A stretch of 64,000 bases of DNA from Ampullaceana balthica. Lineage: Eukaryota > Mollusca > Gastropoda > Lymnaeidae. The position numbers were made by a program, and so were the translations under genes. The notes under the pieces were generated by a model. The model was not told where the DNA came from and made no database searches. It worked only from the letters and a program-made list of their open reading frames with translations. Every line of letters starts with the position of its first letter. Positions within the stretch are counted from its first letter, which is position 1. The stretch covers positions 62,001-126,000 of the forward strand of contig CALYLW010001086.1 of assembly GCA_944989445.1 (NCBI GenBank), read 5' to 3'. This document shows positions 11,580-23,032 of the stretch, piece after piece.

Positions 11580-12660
11580 TGGCTAAATGATGTTGGGAAA
11601 CAGATAGGAAAGGTGAAACGTTATTTACTGAAATTAAAGCTATACCCTTGACTTGTTGGCATACTTAAAACAAGCTGAATGGAATGTATTTTTAGTACAT
11701 TGTGCCATTCGTCGACATCATTTATTTCCCAAAAATCTTAGTGAAAGCTTGCATGGGTCACTAGATTATGTCATTAAAGGAGTTAATAAAAATCAAAAGA
11801 AATTCCTACAATGAGAGATTGTTTGCTCAAAATTGTTTGGAAAATGAAGAACATTATAATTGTTTACTTATATGGACAGAATTACGTTGGTTATCAAAAG
11901 GTGCATATGTTTAAATCGATTTTATGCTCTCTTTGATTCACTGTTGGAATTCCTGGAAATTCACAATGATTTGCTACACAATTAACTCAAAATAACATAT
12001 CCTTTATTAATTATTTATTTGCCAAATTTAACGAAACTATTTGAAAATACAAGGTGACCAATTAAATTTAATCAAAACTAAAAGCGTAATATCTGCGTAT
12101 GTGGCAAACATTTTTCTGTTCAAACAAAACTTGGGAAGAGGAGAATATTCTGTTTCCAAATCTTTCAAAATTGCAAAATTAGAGATGAATATTTATTTGC
12201 TTACTGTAACCACTTAATGACTCCTCGTGCAAAACTGAACCAAAGATTTGAAGACATACTTCACTTGGATATTTCCGACTGGCAGTTGAATCCTTTAGCG
12301 AGTGGACAAAACACTTAGATCCCAAACACAGATGATTCCATACTAATACTGGGGCAGATTATTGAAATATACACAAATTAGCACCTTAAAATGCTTGGAC
12401 AAGGATACCACAAATTCTGGTTACAAAAACAAATCCTAATTTTATATCTTGCATTGTGAATTATTATACATAAAGTGTTGATTGCTTCCCGTCTTCCTAT
12501 TTGGTAGAACAATGATTCAGTGCCGTTATGAACCTCATGACAAAGAAATAGAAACCGAATAAAAATTAGTGTTCGATGGGACTTGCGGTTGCTACTCACA
12601 AACATTGAGTGGGACATAAATGCACTCATAAAATCTCAACATGTTCATCCAAGTAATTAA
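11580..12660 (+). pseudogene. Decayed hAT transposase (Charlie/SCAND3/ZBED5-like)
   Basis: Fragments in shifting frames follow the family order. VHCAIRRHHLFPKNLSESLH lies near 11.7 kb (the HC..HR..L..K.L block), then DYVIKGVNKNQK. WTELRWLSKG lies near 11.87 kb (the highly conserved WLSKG motif), followed by NRFYALFDSLLEFLE. The C-terminal dimerisation region reads GQGYHKFWLQKQI near 12.4 kb and DLRLLLTNIEWDINALIKSQ near 12.58 kb. Numerous stops make it non-functional. It belongs to element 9758-12842; the part upstream of the LINE is not recognisable. Confidence 0.85.
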
Positions 12661-12850
12661 TTGTTTAAAATTTTATTTTAAACAAAAGTTATAATTTCAA
12701 TAAATACTTCTTCATCAAAATTTTGATTTTTTAGATTTGTATTTTTGTACAGTGTATTTATGTAGTTTTTAACTTAGGGTTTCGTGGGAAAGTTTTGACT
12801 ATAAAAAGGGGTCCATGTGTCAAAAAAGTTTGGGAACCACTGCTTTAGCT

Positions 12851-13490
12851 CAAAAATTCCTTTCAGACAGACTTGTCAGTGAATTGATGAATATTGAGGG
12901 GGGGGGGAGGAATATTGCTTTCACTGGTTAACTATTCTTTTTATTGAAAGTAGCTTATATAATGTATACGATACATTGTCTAGGTTGTCAGTAGTTACAT
13001 CTGTATTACCTTTGATTTCAATTATTTTGATAATTAAGAAGGTTAGCGCCAAGATGTTTTCCCATACCACCATCTCTTTCAGATGGACATGTGTGCAAGG
13101 CAGAGGAGATCTTTGAATTTATTTTTCAATAAAATTGACAAATTAGTGAGTCGAATTTTTATAAATAAATATTCCTGCTCTTTAACGAGCTGATAATTAT
13201 TTTAAGCAGCACCAGATAATCCACATTATTCTATAACATAAACAAAACAAAACATTAATGATGTGCAGCCCATTTCTTCAAAATAAACTGACAAGTAGTT
13301 AGAGCGTAGATAAAATGAAGACTTTAAAGTATTAAGTCGTTTCAATTTCTAAAATTATATCATAAAAACTACTGTGCGTCAGTAACATCAGGGTTCAAAA
13401 TGAAATATAAATAACTTTTCAACGATAACTTAAAATTTCGGTTTTGTTATTTTAGTGTATCAAAACTTTTGTTTGTCCTATACTTATATT
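12851..13490. other. AT-rich noncoding spacer
   Basis: Apart from a G-run at 12899-12909, no supported feature was seen. Confidence 0.5.
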
Positions 13491-13494
13491 TTGC

Positions 13495-13990
13495 AGACGC
13501 TTTTTTTCACATAGAAGGGCATTGTGCCCTATGCTTACCCGTGGCTTATGCCTAGTCCTACATTTTTATTATTGTGTTAAATTTAAACACTATGTTGGTT
13601 TGTTTAGTCAATCCATTCCACACCCGAATGCCAGATGGGAAGTATTAGAATGTGTGTGTGTGTGTGTGTGCTTATTCTTACATATGGAACAAGAAAAGTT
13701 TTGTATTACCAAGTCTATCTGACTTTTGTTTGTCTAATTTAGAATGAATTTCCTCGTTTATTATTACTATATTACAATTTTTCCTTCTATTCTTTAGTGT
13801 CTCTAGGTTTCATAATTAAATGTGTTACTATTGTTAATTTTGAATACTCTCCAGAAATAAATCTTGATCCACTTTATTTAGTTGTTCTATGTTATCTTTG
13901 ATTTTTTTTAATGGATATATCCCTTACAGAGGATTTATTTTCTAATACAGTTCCTACAAAAGCAAGGCAGCATTTTAGTTTTGATTCAAC
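13495..13990 (-). mobile_element. Old, diverged copy of the GATAA-tailed LINE 3' end
   Basis: Colinear at the DNA level with 10.39-10.89 kb (for example CTTAT..GTG.TTATG.CTAGTCCT, then CA.CCCATTCCA..CCCGAAT.CC). It is much more mutated, with a (GT)n expansion at 13652-13670. No frame survives. Confidence 0.7.
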
Positions 13991-14394
13991 TCGGTGTTGT
14001 AAACATTTCGTTTCTTAAGCCGTGTTTCCGTATGAGTGTAGACCATTGCATTTAAGTTGTGTTTTAATATATCCAAAAGACAGTAATAATTAAAAACTTT
14101 CAAATATATAAACAAGTGAGCTTGAAAATGTATGGCGAAGTCAACATTTTTTTTTCATTTTTTATTGAAAGATTTGTTTTAAAGAGTGCGCTTCGATAGC
14201 AGACTGAAAATGATTTTATAAAAATATAAACCTGAAAAGATATGCATTAGGTTTAGGTTTAATGTAAGCAGCAGCAAAAATGAAAAGGACAACAAAGTAA
14301 AAAGTTGAAATGAAAATGACATGAACGAGATTGTGGAAAGAGCACAAAGTCACATACTTTCATGTGTTTTTGTTTTATTACTTCCCCTACACTT
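13991..14394. other. AT-rich noncoding spacer
   Basis: Nothing recognisable apart from T-runs. Confidence 0.45.
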
Positions 14395-14465
14395 TTATCT
14401 TATCCCCTCATCTGTTACAGGCGCGCCTTCTATACAGAAGATTTTTGCGTCCTACGCTTTTAGAG
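14395..14465 (-). mobile_element. Very short LINE 3'-end insertion
   Basis: About 70 bp match the extreme 3' end of the GATAA-tailed LINE: TTATCTTATCCCCTCATCTG, then CAGG.G..CCTTCTATACAG and AAGATTTTTGCGTCCTACGC. Homology stops after CTTTTAGAG, so this is a severely 5'-truncated copy. Confidence 0.7.
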
Positions 14466-14719
14466 ACAATGGTTGTGTGTTGGCTATTAAGGATATTTTT
14501 AAAATTTAAATTTATGTAAACAAAATATTTTGGTTTTTAATTACTTCATGATGTTGAAAAGTTTATTTTAAAAACGACTAAAATAATATTAAAAAGAACA
14601 AATAAAATCACCACAACATCGTTCAAAGAAAATAAACTTACTTAGTTAAGCCAATTAGCTTGTAACATACGTAATTACGTTCACGTAAGTAGGGAAGTGC
14701 AAATAGTCAAGGTAGTGAT

Positions 14720-15133
14720 GGGACCGCCCATAAATGACGTCACGCGCCGGGGGATGGGGGGTCACTCATTTGTGACGATGTGTGGCGAGGGGGGAGGGGA
14801 TATTTAAGTAATATGACGTCACATCAAAAAACGCGCAACTTTAAATAAAAGTTCCACTTAAATATTTGATTGCTTAATTTATTTAATGACGTTTTACATG
14901 GCTTCACGCGTGTTACAATATTAGAGTGTAACCTTACACTAAATACATACTTAAATGACAAAATAGTAATTTGCAACATGCTAATTTTCAAATAGAAAAT
15001 ACGGCTTTTAGAGCGGGGGGTAGGGTTCAAGCTTTGTGACGTCATATCGGAGGGGTGGTCTAAGTATTTGTGATGAAGTTTGACGGGTGTAAAAATTGGC
15101 CAAAATCGCTTGACGTCATTTATGGACAGCCCC
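14720..15133 (-). mobile_element. MITE with both GGGGC(C/T)GTCCAT-type inverted termini
   Basis: Left end GGGACCGCCCATAAATGACG and right end, read inward, GGGGCTGTCCATAAATGACG. Inner TGACGTCA palindromes lie near both ends. The body matches the truncated MITE at 1060-1448 on the opposite strand. No clear target-site duplication is visible. Confidence 0.85.
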
Positions 15134-15169
15134 TAAGAAAAATGTGACATATTTATGTATTCACCAACA

Positions 15170-15690
15170 GTATCTAAAAACAGTGTTTTCAATCTCTCCC
15201 GACATTTGTTCCAAAAAGCTCAGTTGCCGGGGAGCAAACTCTGTATATGAGATCCACCGGCTCAATGAAGCAAAGTTGGAGAACTTCGTTCATAGATCTC
15301 TTCAATCAACGCTGCATTCGGTAGTCTCCGTCGATGAAAAAAATATGGCATGCTCAAACGGGATTGTTTACTATGACAATGAGGAATGATTTGAAGTCCA
15401 AATCAGTTCTTGGACACAGAAGATGTAAACAAGAATAAAGTTTAAAACTACATTTACATACCTCTACTCCTTAAAACTCAACATTAACTCTGCACTAAGG
15501 GTACCAACCGTAGTTCCCCACGACTAGAGACGCATCAAAGATAACTATAAAACTTGATTGGGTTTAAGAAGTTCACATTATTTTTAAAGTTATTTTTCTT
15601 CGCTCAAAATCACATATGAAACGATTTTATTAACGACATTGCAGGAAATCTTTATTCTGCAAATGAACTTTGGCGAAAGCCATTAATTTT
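15170..15690 (-). pseudogene. Toll-like receptor pseudogene fragment (TIR domain to LRR C-terminal cap)
   Basis: DNA colinear with the 3' part of the intact TLR at 25.6-29.0 kb, same strand. 15197-15290 matches the end of the TIR region (shared GCTCAGTTGCC and CGGCTCAA, with about 40 bp missing). 15270-15345 matches 25804-25893 (shared GGAGAACTT..., GTAGTCTCCGTCG, then ATGGCATG.TCA..CGGGA). 15560-15640 loosely matches the membrane-proximal region. 15640-15670 matches 26330-26360 (shared GACATTGCAGGAAATCTTTA), the part coding for the LRR cap residues around KDFLQC. Deletions and frameshifts leave no usable frame. It abuts the MITE that ends at 15133. Confidence 0.8.
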
Positions 15691-15902
15691 ATTCATTCAA
15701 TTTTAGTGAATAGAGAATCATGAACTCGTTATACCAACATGTTTGTTGGAAAACTCATTAGCTTTTCACATGCGAAACACGAATAAGATTCTGAAATAAA
15801 GAGGTTTATTAAATTAGCAGGCCACTACAATAGAATCAATTGTTATTTTAAAATATAAAATGGAAAGAAGAAGAATTATTTTTTATCCACCAATATTTTA
15901 TA

Positions 15903-16237
15903 AAATGAACAAAAAACTTTTTTTAAAGAATGAGGCCCAGCTGCAGTGAGGAATGTAGAATCTCGTATGAAAAAGCAGAAAATAATTTTTTATTCACAAA
16001 CTAAGTAGTTACACAGGGGGACTCAGAACTAAAAGTTTTATTGATATTTATTGTGATCGATTGTGGGATTTAATGTGAGATATAAAATTTGATCAACTAA
16101 CACAAAAGTTCTGAGTCCCCATGTGTGACTACTTAGTTTGTGAATAAAAAATTATTTTCTGCTTTTTCATGCGAGATTCTACATTCCTCACTGCAGCTGG
16201 GCCTCATTCTTTTAAAAAAGTTTTTTTGTTCATTTTT
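15903..16237. repeat. Long near-perfect inverted repeat (hairpin), arms ~130 bp, loop ~76 bp
   Basis: The left arm (15903-16030) and right arm (16107-16237) are reverse complements with few mismatches. Shared blocks include AATGAGGCCCAGCTGCAGTG, AGGAATGTAGAATCTCG and AAAAAGCAGAAAATAATTTT. Homology ends sharply on both sides. Transcription would yield a long double-stranded RNA. It may be a foldback transposon or a local inverted duplication. Confidence 0.93.
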
Positions 16238-16560
16238 GTTTCTACTTTTACGCGTTAACAAAAAATTTTTAAAACTTAATTTTATTCATGAAGTCCTGTT
16301 AAATGTCCGGTTAGCCGAGTTCATATAGAGACGAAATTTGTGAGCAAAATTTTACATTTTCTATAAATGTAAAGTTACACATTCTTAACTCCTTTCTAAA
16401 TGTGCGCTGATCCACTTAGCAGAAAAAATATTTTTTTCACAACAAATGGATTATCTATATAAGACATTCTATGATTTCGCTTGTTCTATCTGGAATGATT
16501 TTCTATACACACTACACATATCATATACACAACACGACTATGCATCATGGGAAGTGTGTC
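16238..16560. other. AT-rich spacer
   Basis: No supported feature. Confidence 0.45.
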
Positions 16561-16927
16561 ATTTTTTACTTTAGTTTTTCCGCCCGACCGACCGCCTGCG
16601 AACCCAAGAGACGACGGGGAAATTAATATAAAGGATTGAATTAGACAACCCCGTAAAAACAAAGGAAGTTAATATAAGGGATTGAATTAGACAACCCCGT
16701 AAAAACAAAGGAAGTTAATATAAGGGATTGAATTAGACAACCCCGTAAAAACAAAGGAAGTTAATATAAGGGATTGAATTAGACAACCCCGTAATAAGTA
16801 CTTTCAATCGATCTGAAATTTAAATACGATGCATTGTTAGGTGACACGGGTCCATGTTCCAAATTTCAGCTCCATGGCTTTACGGGAAGTGGGTCATTTT
16901 TAAATCCCTTATATTAACTTCACCGGC

Positions 16928-16988
<61 letters not shown>

Positions 16989-17917
16989 TCTCTCTGTCTG
17001 TCTGTCTGTCGTCATCTCATGGGCGGGCGGTAAAACAAAAGTCGAAAATGACCCACTTCCCGTGATCCGATCGAGCTGAAATTTGGCACACTGACCCGTC
17101 TGACCTAACAATGCATCGCATCAAAATTTCAGACCGTAATTAAATTAATGCATTTTTTTAGTTTATCCTTATATGAGGTATGTAATTCAAATTCACGGTT
17201 TGTTATTGTTTTTTTCTTCCACTTCCACGTGAGTTTGAGTTGACGCCGACCGTCGAGCCGACACCCCCTCACGTCCCAACCTCATTTACTAAAGACAAGG
17301 GACATCACTCGGTGTCAGTCTGTCAATGTTTGTAGCGTTTGAAAATAATAAATACTGTTAGTTATGTCTCATATATAAGGGATTTATAGTAGAAAACTTA
17401 GTTTTTACGGGTTTGTTTTATTAAATCCCTTATATTAACTTCACCGGCGTCTCTCTCTGTCTCTCTCTCTGTCTGTCTTGGGCGGGCGGAAAAACAAAAG
17501 TCGAAAATGACCCACTTCCCGTGATCCGATCGAGCTGAAATTTGGCACACTGACCCGTCTGACCTAACAATGCATCGCATCAAAATTTCAGATCGATCGA
17601 ATGTACCGTAATTAAATTAATGCATTTTTAGTTTATCCTTATATGAGGTATGTAATTCAAATTCACGGTTTGTTATTGTTTTTTTCTTCCACTTCCACGT
17701 GAGTTTGAGTTGACGCCGACCGTCGTGCCGACACCCCCTCACGTCCCACCCCCAGTTACTAAAGACAAGGGATATCACTCGGTGTCAGTCTGTCAATGTT
17801 TGTAGCGTTTGAAAATAATCAATACTGTTAGTTATGTCTCATATATAAGGGATTTATAGTCAAAAACTTTGTTTTTACGGGTATGTTTTTTAAATCCCTT
17901 ATATTAACTTCACCTGC

Positions 17918-17991
<74 letters not shown>

Positions 17992-18450
17992 CTGTCGTTA
18001 TCTCATTGGCGGGCGGAAAAACAAAAGATGAAAATGACCCACTTCCCGTGATCCGATCGAGCTGAAATTTGGCACACTGACCCGTCTGACCTAACAATGC
18101 ATCGTATCAAAATTTCAAATCGATCGAAAGTACCGTAATTAAATTAATGCATTTTTAGTTTATCCTTATATGAGGTATGTAATTCAAATTCACGGTTTGT
18201 TATTATTTTTTTCTTCCACTTCCACGTGAGTTTGAGTTGACGCCGACCATCGTTCCGACACCCCCTCACGTCCCACCCCCATTTACTAAAGACAAGGGAC
18301 ATCACTCGGTGTCAGTCTGTCAATGTTTGTAGCGTTTAAAAATAATCAATACTGTTAGTTATGTCTCATATATAAGGGATTTATAGGCAAAAACTTTGTT
18401 TTTACGGGTTTGTTTTATTAAATCCCTTATATTAACTTCGCGGCCGTCTC

Positions 18451-18491
<41 letters not shown>

Positions 18492-20345
18492 GTCTTGGGC
18501 GAGCGGGCGGAAAAACAAAAGTAAAAAATACCCACTTTCCGTGATCCGATCGAGCTGAAATTTGGCACACGGACCCACTTACCTAACAATGCATCGTATC
18601 AAAATTTCAGATCGATCGAACGTACCGTAATTAAATTAATGCGTATTTAGATTATCCTTATATGAGGTATGTAATTCAAATTCACGGTTTGTTATTGTTT
18701 TTTTTCCCCGTGAGAGTTTGAGTTGATGCGTTGACGCGACCCATCTTTGTACCCGCGTGCTTTTGTTAACATTTTACGTGTAACGCTGAGCTCGGTCAAG
18801 CGAATCGGTGACCAGACTTTTCCCTTCTCCCCCTCCCACCCACCCCCACCCCCCCAGAGGGTTATGAAGCAAAGTTGAGTTAAGACAGATTCAGTCTGTA
18901 AATGCTTGTCGCGTTTAAAAATAATCAATACTGTTAGTTATGTCTCATATATAAGGGATTTATAGTCAAAAACTTTGTTTTTACGGGTTTGTTTTATTAA
19001 CTTTTGTTTTTCCGCCCGCCCGACGACAAACCACAGACACACAGACATAGAGAGAGACGGCGGTAAAGTTAATATAAGGGATTTAATAAAACAACCCCGT
19101 AAAAACAAAGTTTTTGACTATAAATCCCTTATATGTGAGACATAACTTAAAGTATTGATTATGTTCCAACGCAACAAATATTTACAGACTAAGACTGAGT
19201 GAAATCCTCTTCCACGAGATGTGGTCATCGTTGGCTAGCGTGAAGTCAAGTGACCCGTAAAATGTAAACAATAGCGCCCGCTACATATAGTTTATATAGA
19301 TAAACTAAAAATGCATTAATTTAATTACGGTACGTTCGATCGATCTGAAATTTTGATACGATGCATTGTTAGGTGACACGAGTCTATGTACCAAATTTCA
19401 GCTCGATAGCATCACGGAAAGTAGGTCATTTTAAAATCCCTTATATTAACTTCGCGGCCGTCTCTCTCTGTCGTTCTGTCGTCATCTCTCTCTGTCTGTC
19501 TGTCTTGGGCGGGTGGAAAAAACAAAAGTAAAATAATGACCCATTTACCGTGATCCGATCGAGCTGAAATTTGGCACACGGGAACGTCTCACCTAACAAT
19601 GCATCGTATCAAAATTTCAGATCGATCGATCGTACCGTAATTAAATTAATGCATTTTTAGTTTATCCTTATATAACGTATGTAATTCAAATTCACGGTTT
19701 GTTATTTTTTTTTCCCACGTGAAAGTTTGAGTTGACGCTTTGACCCGACCCATCGAAGTACGGGCGTGCTTGTGTTTACATTTTACGTGTCATGCTGAAC
19801 TCGGTCTCCCCTAGGGTTATGAAGCAAATTTGCGTTAAGACAGATTCAGTCTGTAAATGCTTCTCGCGTTTGAAAATAATCTATACTGTTAGTTATGACT
19901 CATATATAAGGGATTTATAGTCAAAAACTGTGTTTTTACGGGTTTGTTTTATTTACTTTTGTTTTTCCGCCCGACCGACCGCGAGCCCAAGACAGAGACG
20001 GCGATGAAGTTAATATAAGTGATTTTAAAACAAAGTAAGTTGATATAAGGGATTTAATTAAACAACCCCGTAAAAACAAAAAATAATTACTATAAATCCC
20101 TCATATATGAGACATAACTAAAAAGTATTTATCATGCTGCTTAAACGCGACAAACATTTACAGACTGAGATTGCCTTAAATACCCTTTGTTGTAAAACGG
20201 AAAAAGTTTTGGTCACGGATGGTTGAACTTAACTCAGCGTGACGCGTAAAATGTCAACAAAAGCTTGCCGCTACATATAGAGATAAACTAAAAATGCATT
20301 TACTTAATTACTGTACATTCGATCGATCTAAAAATTGTTTAGCTT
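16561..20345. repeat. Array of an unclassified ~0.5-kb repeat with CT-rich microsatellites, direct and inverted units
   Basis: Direct units begin TAAATCCCTTATATTAACTT at about 16901, 17422, 17891, 18419 and 19434, and end ATATATAAGGGATTTA (the first unit ends at 17386). Each unit therefore has imperfect inverted ends. Inverted units lie at about 19000-19430 and 19960-20345. Inside each unit the order is a CT microsatellite, GGGCGGGCGGAAAAACAAAA, ATCCGATCGAGCTGAAATTT, ATGCATCGTATCAAAATTTC, then a CGTACCGTAATTAAATTAAT block. At 16621-16793 a 46-bp junction piece (GTTAATATAAGGGATTGAAT...) is itself repeated four times. Open frames across it are CT-repeat artefacts. Confidence 0.93.
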
Positions 20346-20349
20346 TATC

Positions 20350-21264
20350 CTCCCCACAAGCAAAACATACTGTGAAAATTTCAGCTCTCTAGCAAGTCAG
20401 AAAACGTGTTTTACGAGCGTTTTGAAAAAGTTGACGACAGAACCGGATGCGTTGAATCCGGAATCCTTCACGAGTTAATAGGATAGGGGCCTCAAAAATA
20501 GGTCAAAATACCATTTCTTCAATGTACATATATATTATTTTTGGTTGATATGGTTTGTAAGGGATGTGTTCATTAACTTTTCATACAGTTAATTAACTAT
20601 ATTTAAATACATTTGATAACGATGGCTGTAGTTACTTTTATTTTAAATGACTTTGTTGAATTTAGACAATGTATGTAGTTGTACTTGTAAGGTAACGTAA
20701 ATAACTAAGTCAATATATTTATATGAAAATAATATTCTACTATTACTTAAAAACTATTAGTACAAAATAAAGTTTTCTTAGACATTCAAATAAACAAAAA
20801 TTTACTAAATTTGTTGTTATTATTATTAATTGTTGTTATTATTATTATTATTTGTTGTTATTCAAGTAAGTACTTCTTACTTGTACCCACCTCTGTTTGA
20901 TATTCACTCTTAAAAGCTGCCAAAAAGTGGTTGTTGAATGAAAGCTGTGGGTGCAAGAAAACATGTTGATTTCAAATAATTGTGTATTGAATAAATTCAT
21001 TTCGAAAAAGCTTTTGTAATTTTATTCTTCCGTTTATAGCATGGGATCCTCCTTAACCTGTATATATAGCTTCCTGTTTATTGTCATTCTTAAATACTGA
21101 GTTGACGAATACGGTGAATGCTATTAATGTTATTTCCAACTCAACCCTCACGGTTTAACAATCAGACGTAGTTTCGAATTTACTCACCTAGAACCTTTGT
21201 GTTTGTTATACTCTTGCGTTGAAACATAGACAAAGCTAAAACGAACATAACAGAACGGGGCATT
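20350..21264. other. Noncoding stretch with a short TTA/TTG microsatellite
   Basis: The (TTA/TTG)n tract lies at 20811-20866. The rest is AT-rich with no recognised feature. Confidence 0.45.
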
Positions 21265-21807
21265 TAGTATAGAATTCGGGGATAAGGTGACAGTGCAGTG
21301 GATCCCGAGTCACGTGAATGTTGACGGCAACGAAAAAGCAGACTCCCTGGCAAAAGCAGGAGCGGCACTGCCCCAACCAGATGCCCCAGTTACTTATCTC
21401 GGGGGTAAAACCTGGGTAAAGGACCACTTTAAGAGCAAGTGGTACCAGGAGTGGGCTGACAACACGACAGCCAGGGGGGGGGGTTTCGTTAACATGCCCA
21501 GGCCAAGCCATTCAGACCAGTGGTGGAACCTAGTCGCAAACACCAGAGTTTAGTGACTCAAATGAGAACAGAGCACTGCCCAACCAACTCGTACTTTCAC
21601 AGGCTAGACCACAACAGGGACTCGAACTGCCTTCATTGCGGCCTAGCCTCTGAGACAGTCTTACACCTGCTGACGTCGTGTCCCGCGCTAGACATAGCCG
21701 GGGAGGTGAGGGAGGCAAAATCGTCCCACGTTAAGACAATGTTGTATGGCACTGCTCAGCAGATGGAGCAGGTTGTCCGGGTAATAGCTAAGGCCTTAAG
21801 AGACTAG
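21265..21807 (+). pseudogene. C-terminal fragment of an RNase H-bearing LINE ORF2
   Basis: The first frame reads VTVQWIPSHVNVDGNEKADS, the RNase H block carrying the conserved (W)IPSHV.V.GNE.AD motif, then TWVKDHFKSKWYQEWADNTT. After a frameshift near 21.53 kb a second frame reads LVTQMRTEHCPTNSYFHRL, CLHCGLASETVLHLLTSCP (a C..C...H...C zinc-binding motif typical of LINE C-termini) and VVRVIAKALRD, with a stop at 21807. The reverse transcriptase is absent, so it is 5'-truncated. Its base composition is more GC-rich than the surroundings. Confidence 0.87.
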
Positions 21808-22955
21808 TCTCAGGCCTACAGAATATGTGTTTAGTTTAGTGTAGAATTTAAACGATTCTGTACATACCATGTCTTGTCGAGCGACTTTGACAAAACTCAA
21901 GTGGGAATTCCCTACTGATATCTTAACACCTCAAAGGGGAAAGTGGAGGAAAGAGGTGACGTTTTCCTCTTCAATGTCCAAGTTGTCATATCTCGTTAAG
22001 TTTTGTGTAGCGGAGTAAATCGTTGCGTAGGGAGATGATAAATCTTCTTTAAAAGTTCTTTCCATGTGAAGATTTAATTTACACGAACTATTCTCAGGGT
22101 GTTCGTTTTTAAAAAGTTAATTGCTGTATACCTTTCTTTATTATTTAAAAATCACAATACAAATACAATTTTAGTGTTAGAATTTTTAATTTATTAAAAA
22201 AATCTTATTATCAAACAGACATTATATGTAAGGAAAAATGGAATGGTTTAAATGTACCAAGGAAAATGTGCAAAACAATCCTCTCCGCTGTCTTTTAAAA
22301 AACATTGTTGTTTTTTTTAACTTTCAACGCTTCAAAAATTGACATTTCATATGCGTATCCTAGAGAGGGTTGGTAAATTTTTCTTTCTCTTTTTTGAGCC
22401 CGATGTAATTAAAGATGGCCCTCAAGTATGTCGGAGTATTTAGCAACCGTCAGGACTTTCTTTAAGTTTGGGTGGTATCAAATTAAGCTGTTCCCAGGAG
22501 CATGACATAAATAAGATATTTGATTTTGTTTAAGACGTAATCACAATAGTGAGAGATCAAGACAAGATTGAATCAATATTGATTAGAATTACATAAACAG
22601 GAAATCAGTCATTAAAACAATAAAATATCCCTTGATAGTTCTTGTTTTATTAGCATCAGTTGCGGATAAATGGTAGTTCTAAGTAGGTAACAACACAATA
22701 CTTGCATGCACTCTCTTAGGATTAGGTCTTTGACTTGCCAAATATAATTACATGAAGATTGATTTAAGCATAACTTCATGAAAAACGTATAAAAGTAGCT
22801 AAAATGTTTATTTTAAAATATATAATTTTCTCTTGATGAACGTTCACTATTATTTACCCTTAGTCTCTTTAGGTGTCAAAATAAAAATATCTACTTTTAG
22901 CATCAAGACCATCAATGCCTCTTTAGTTGACTTTCGTTCTTTCTTCACAGGGGAA
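21808..22955. other. LINE 3' flank and AT-rich spacer
   Basis: The first ~150 bp may be the 3' UTR of the LINE. The end of the element could not be placed, and nothing else was recognised. Confidence 0.4.
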
Positions 22956-22959
22956 CATG

Positions 22960-23032
22960 CGTTTTGTAGTGTAGTGGTTATTACATCCGCCTAACACGCG
23001 GAAGGTCATGGGTTCAAGCCCTAGCTGAGACA
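22960..23032 (+). tRNA. tRNA-Val(AAC)-like sequence, probably a pseudogene or repeat-derived
   Basis: D-arm GTGTAGTGGTTATTAC, a perfect five-pair anticodon stem (TCCGC / GCGGA) around loop CTAACAC giving anticodon AAC, variable AGGTC, and T-arm with GGGTTCAAGCC followed by GACA. Both internal promoter boxes are present. The acceptor stem pairs poorly (CGTTTTG against CTGAGAC) and the T-stem has a mismatch, so function is doubtful. Confidence 0.55.

Larger units (their letters stand above)
9758..12842 (+). mobile_element. hAT (Charlie-like) DNA transposon with 8-bp target-site duplication, interrupted by a LINE
   Basis: The direct repeat CTTTAGCT occurs at 9750-9757 and 12843-12850. Termini are CAGTAATTCCCAAAGTCGTC on the left and, read inward, CAGTGGTTCCCAAACTTTTT on the right. 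This CAGTGGTTCCCAAA terminus is characteristic of Charlie-type hAT elements. The element carries a decayed transposase (11.6-12.65 kb) and has been split by a reverse-oriented LINE at about 10364-11575. Confidence 0.92.

Noticed and set aside
16920..18097. Arg-Glu or Ser-Leu rich proteins
   Set aside because: Translations of CT/AG microsatellites inside noncoding repeats.
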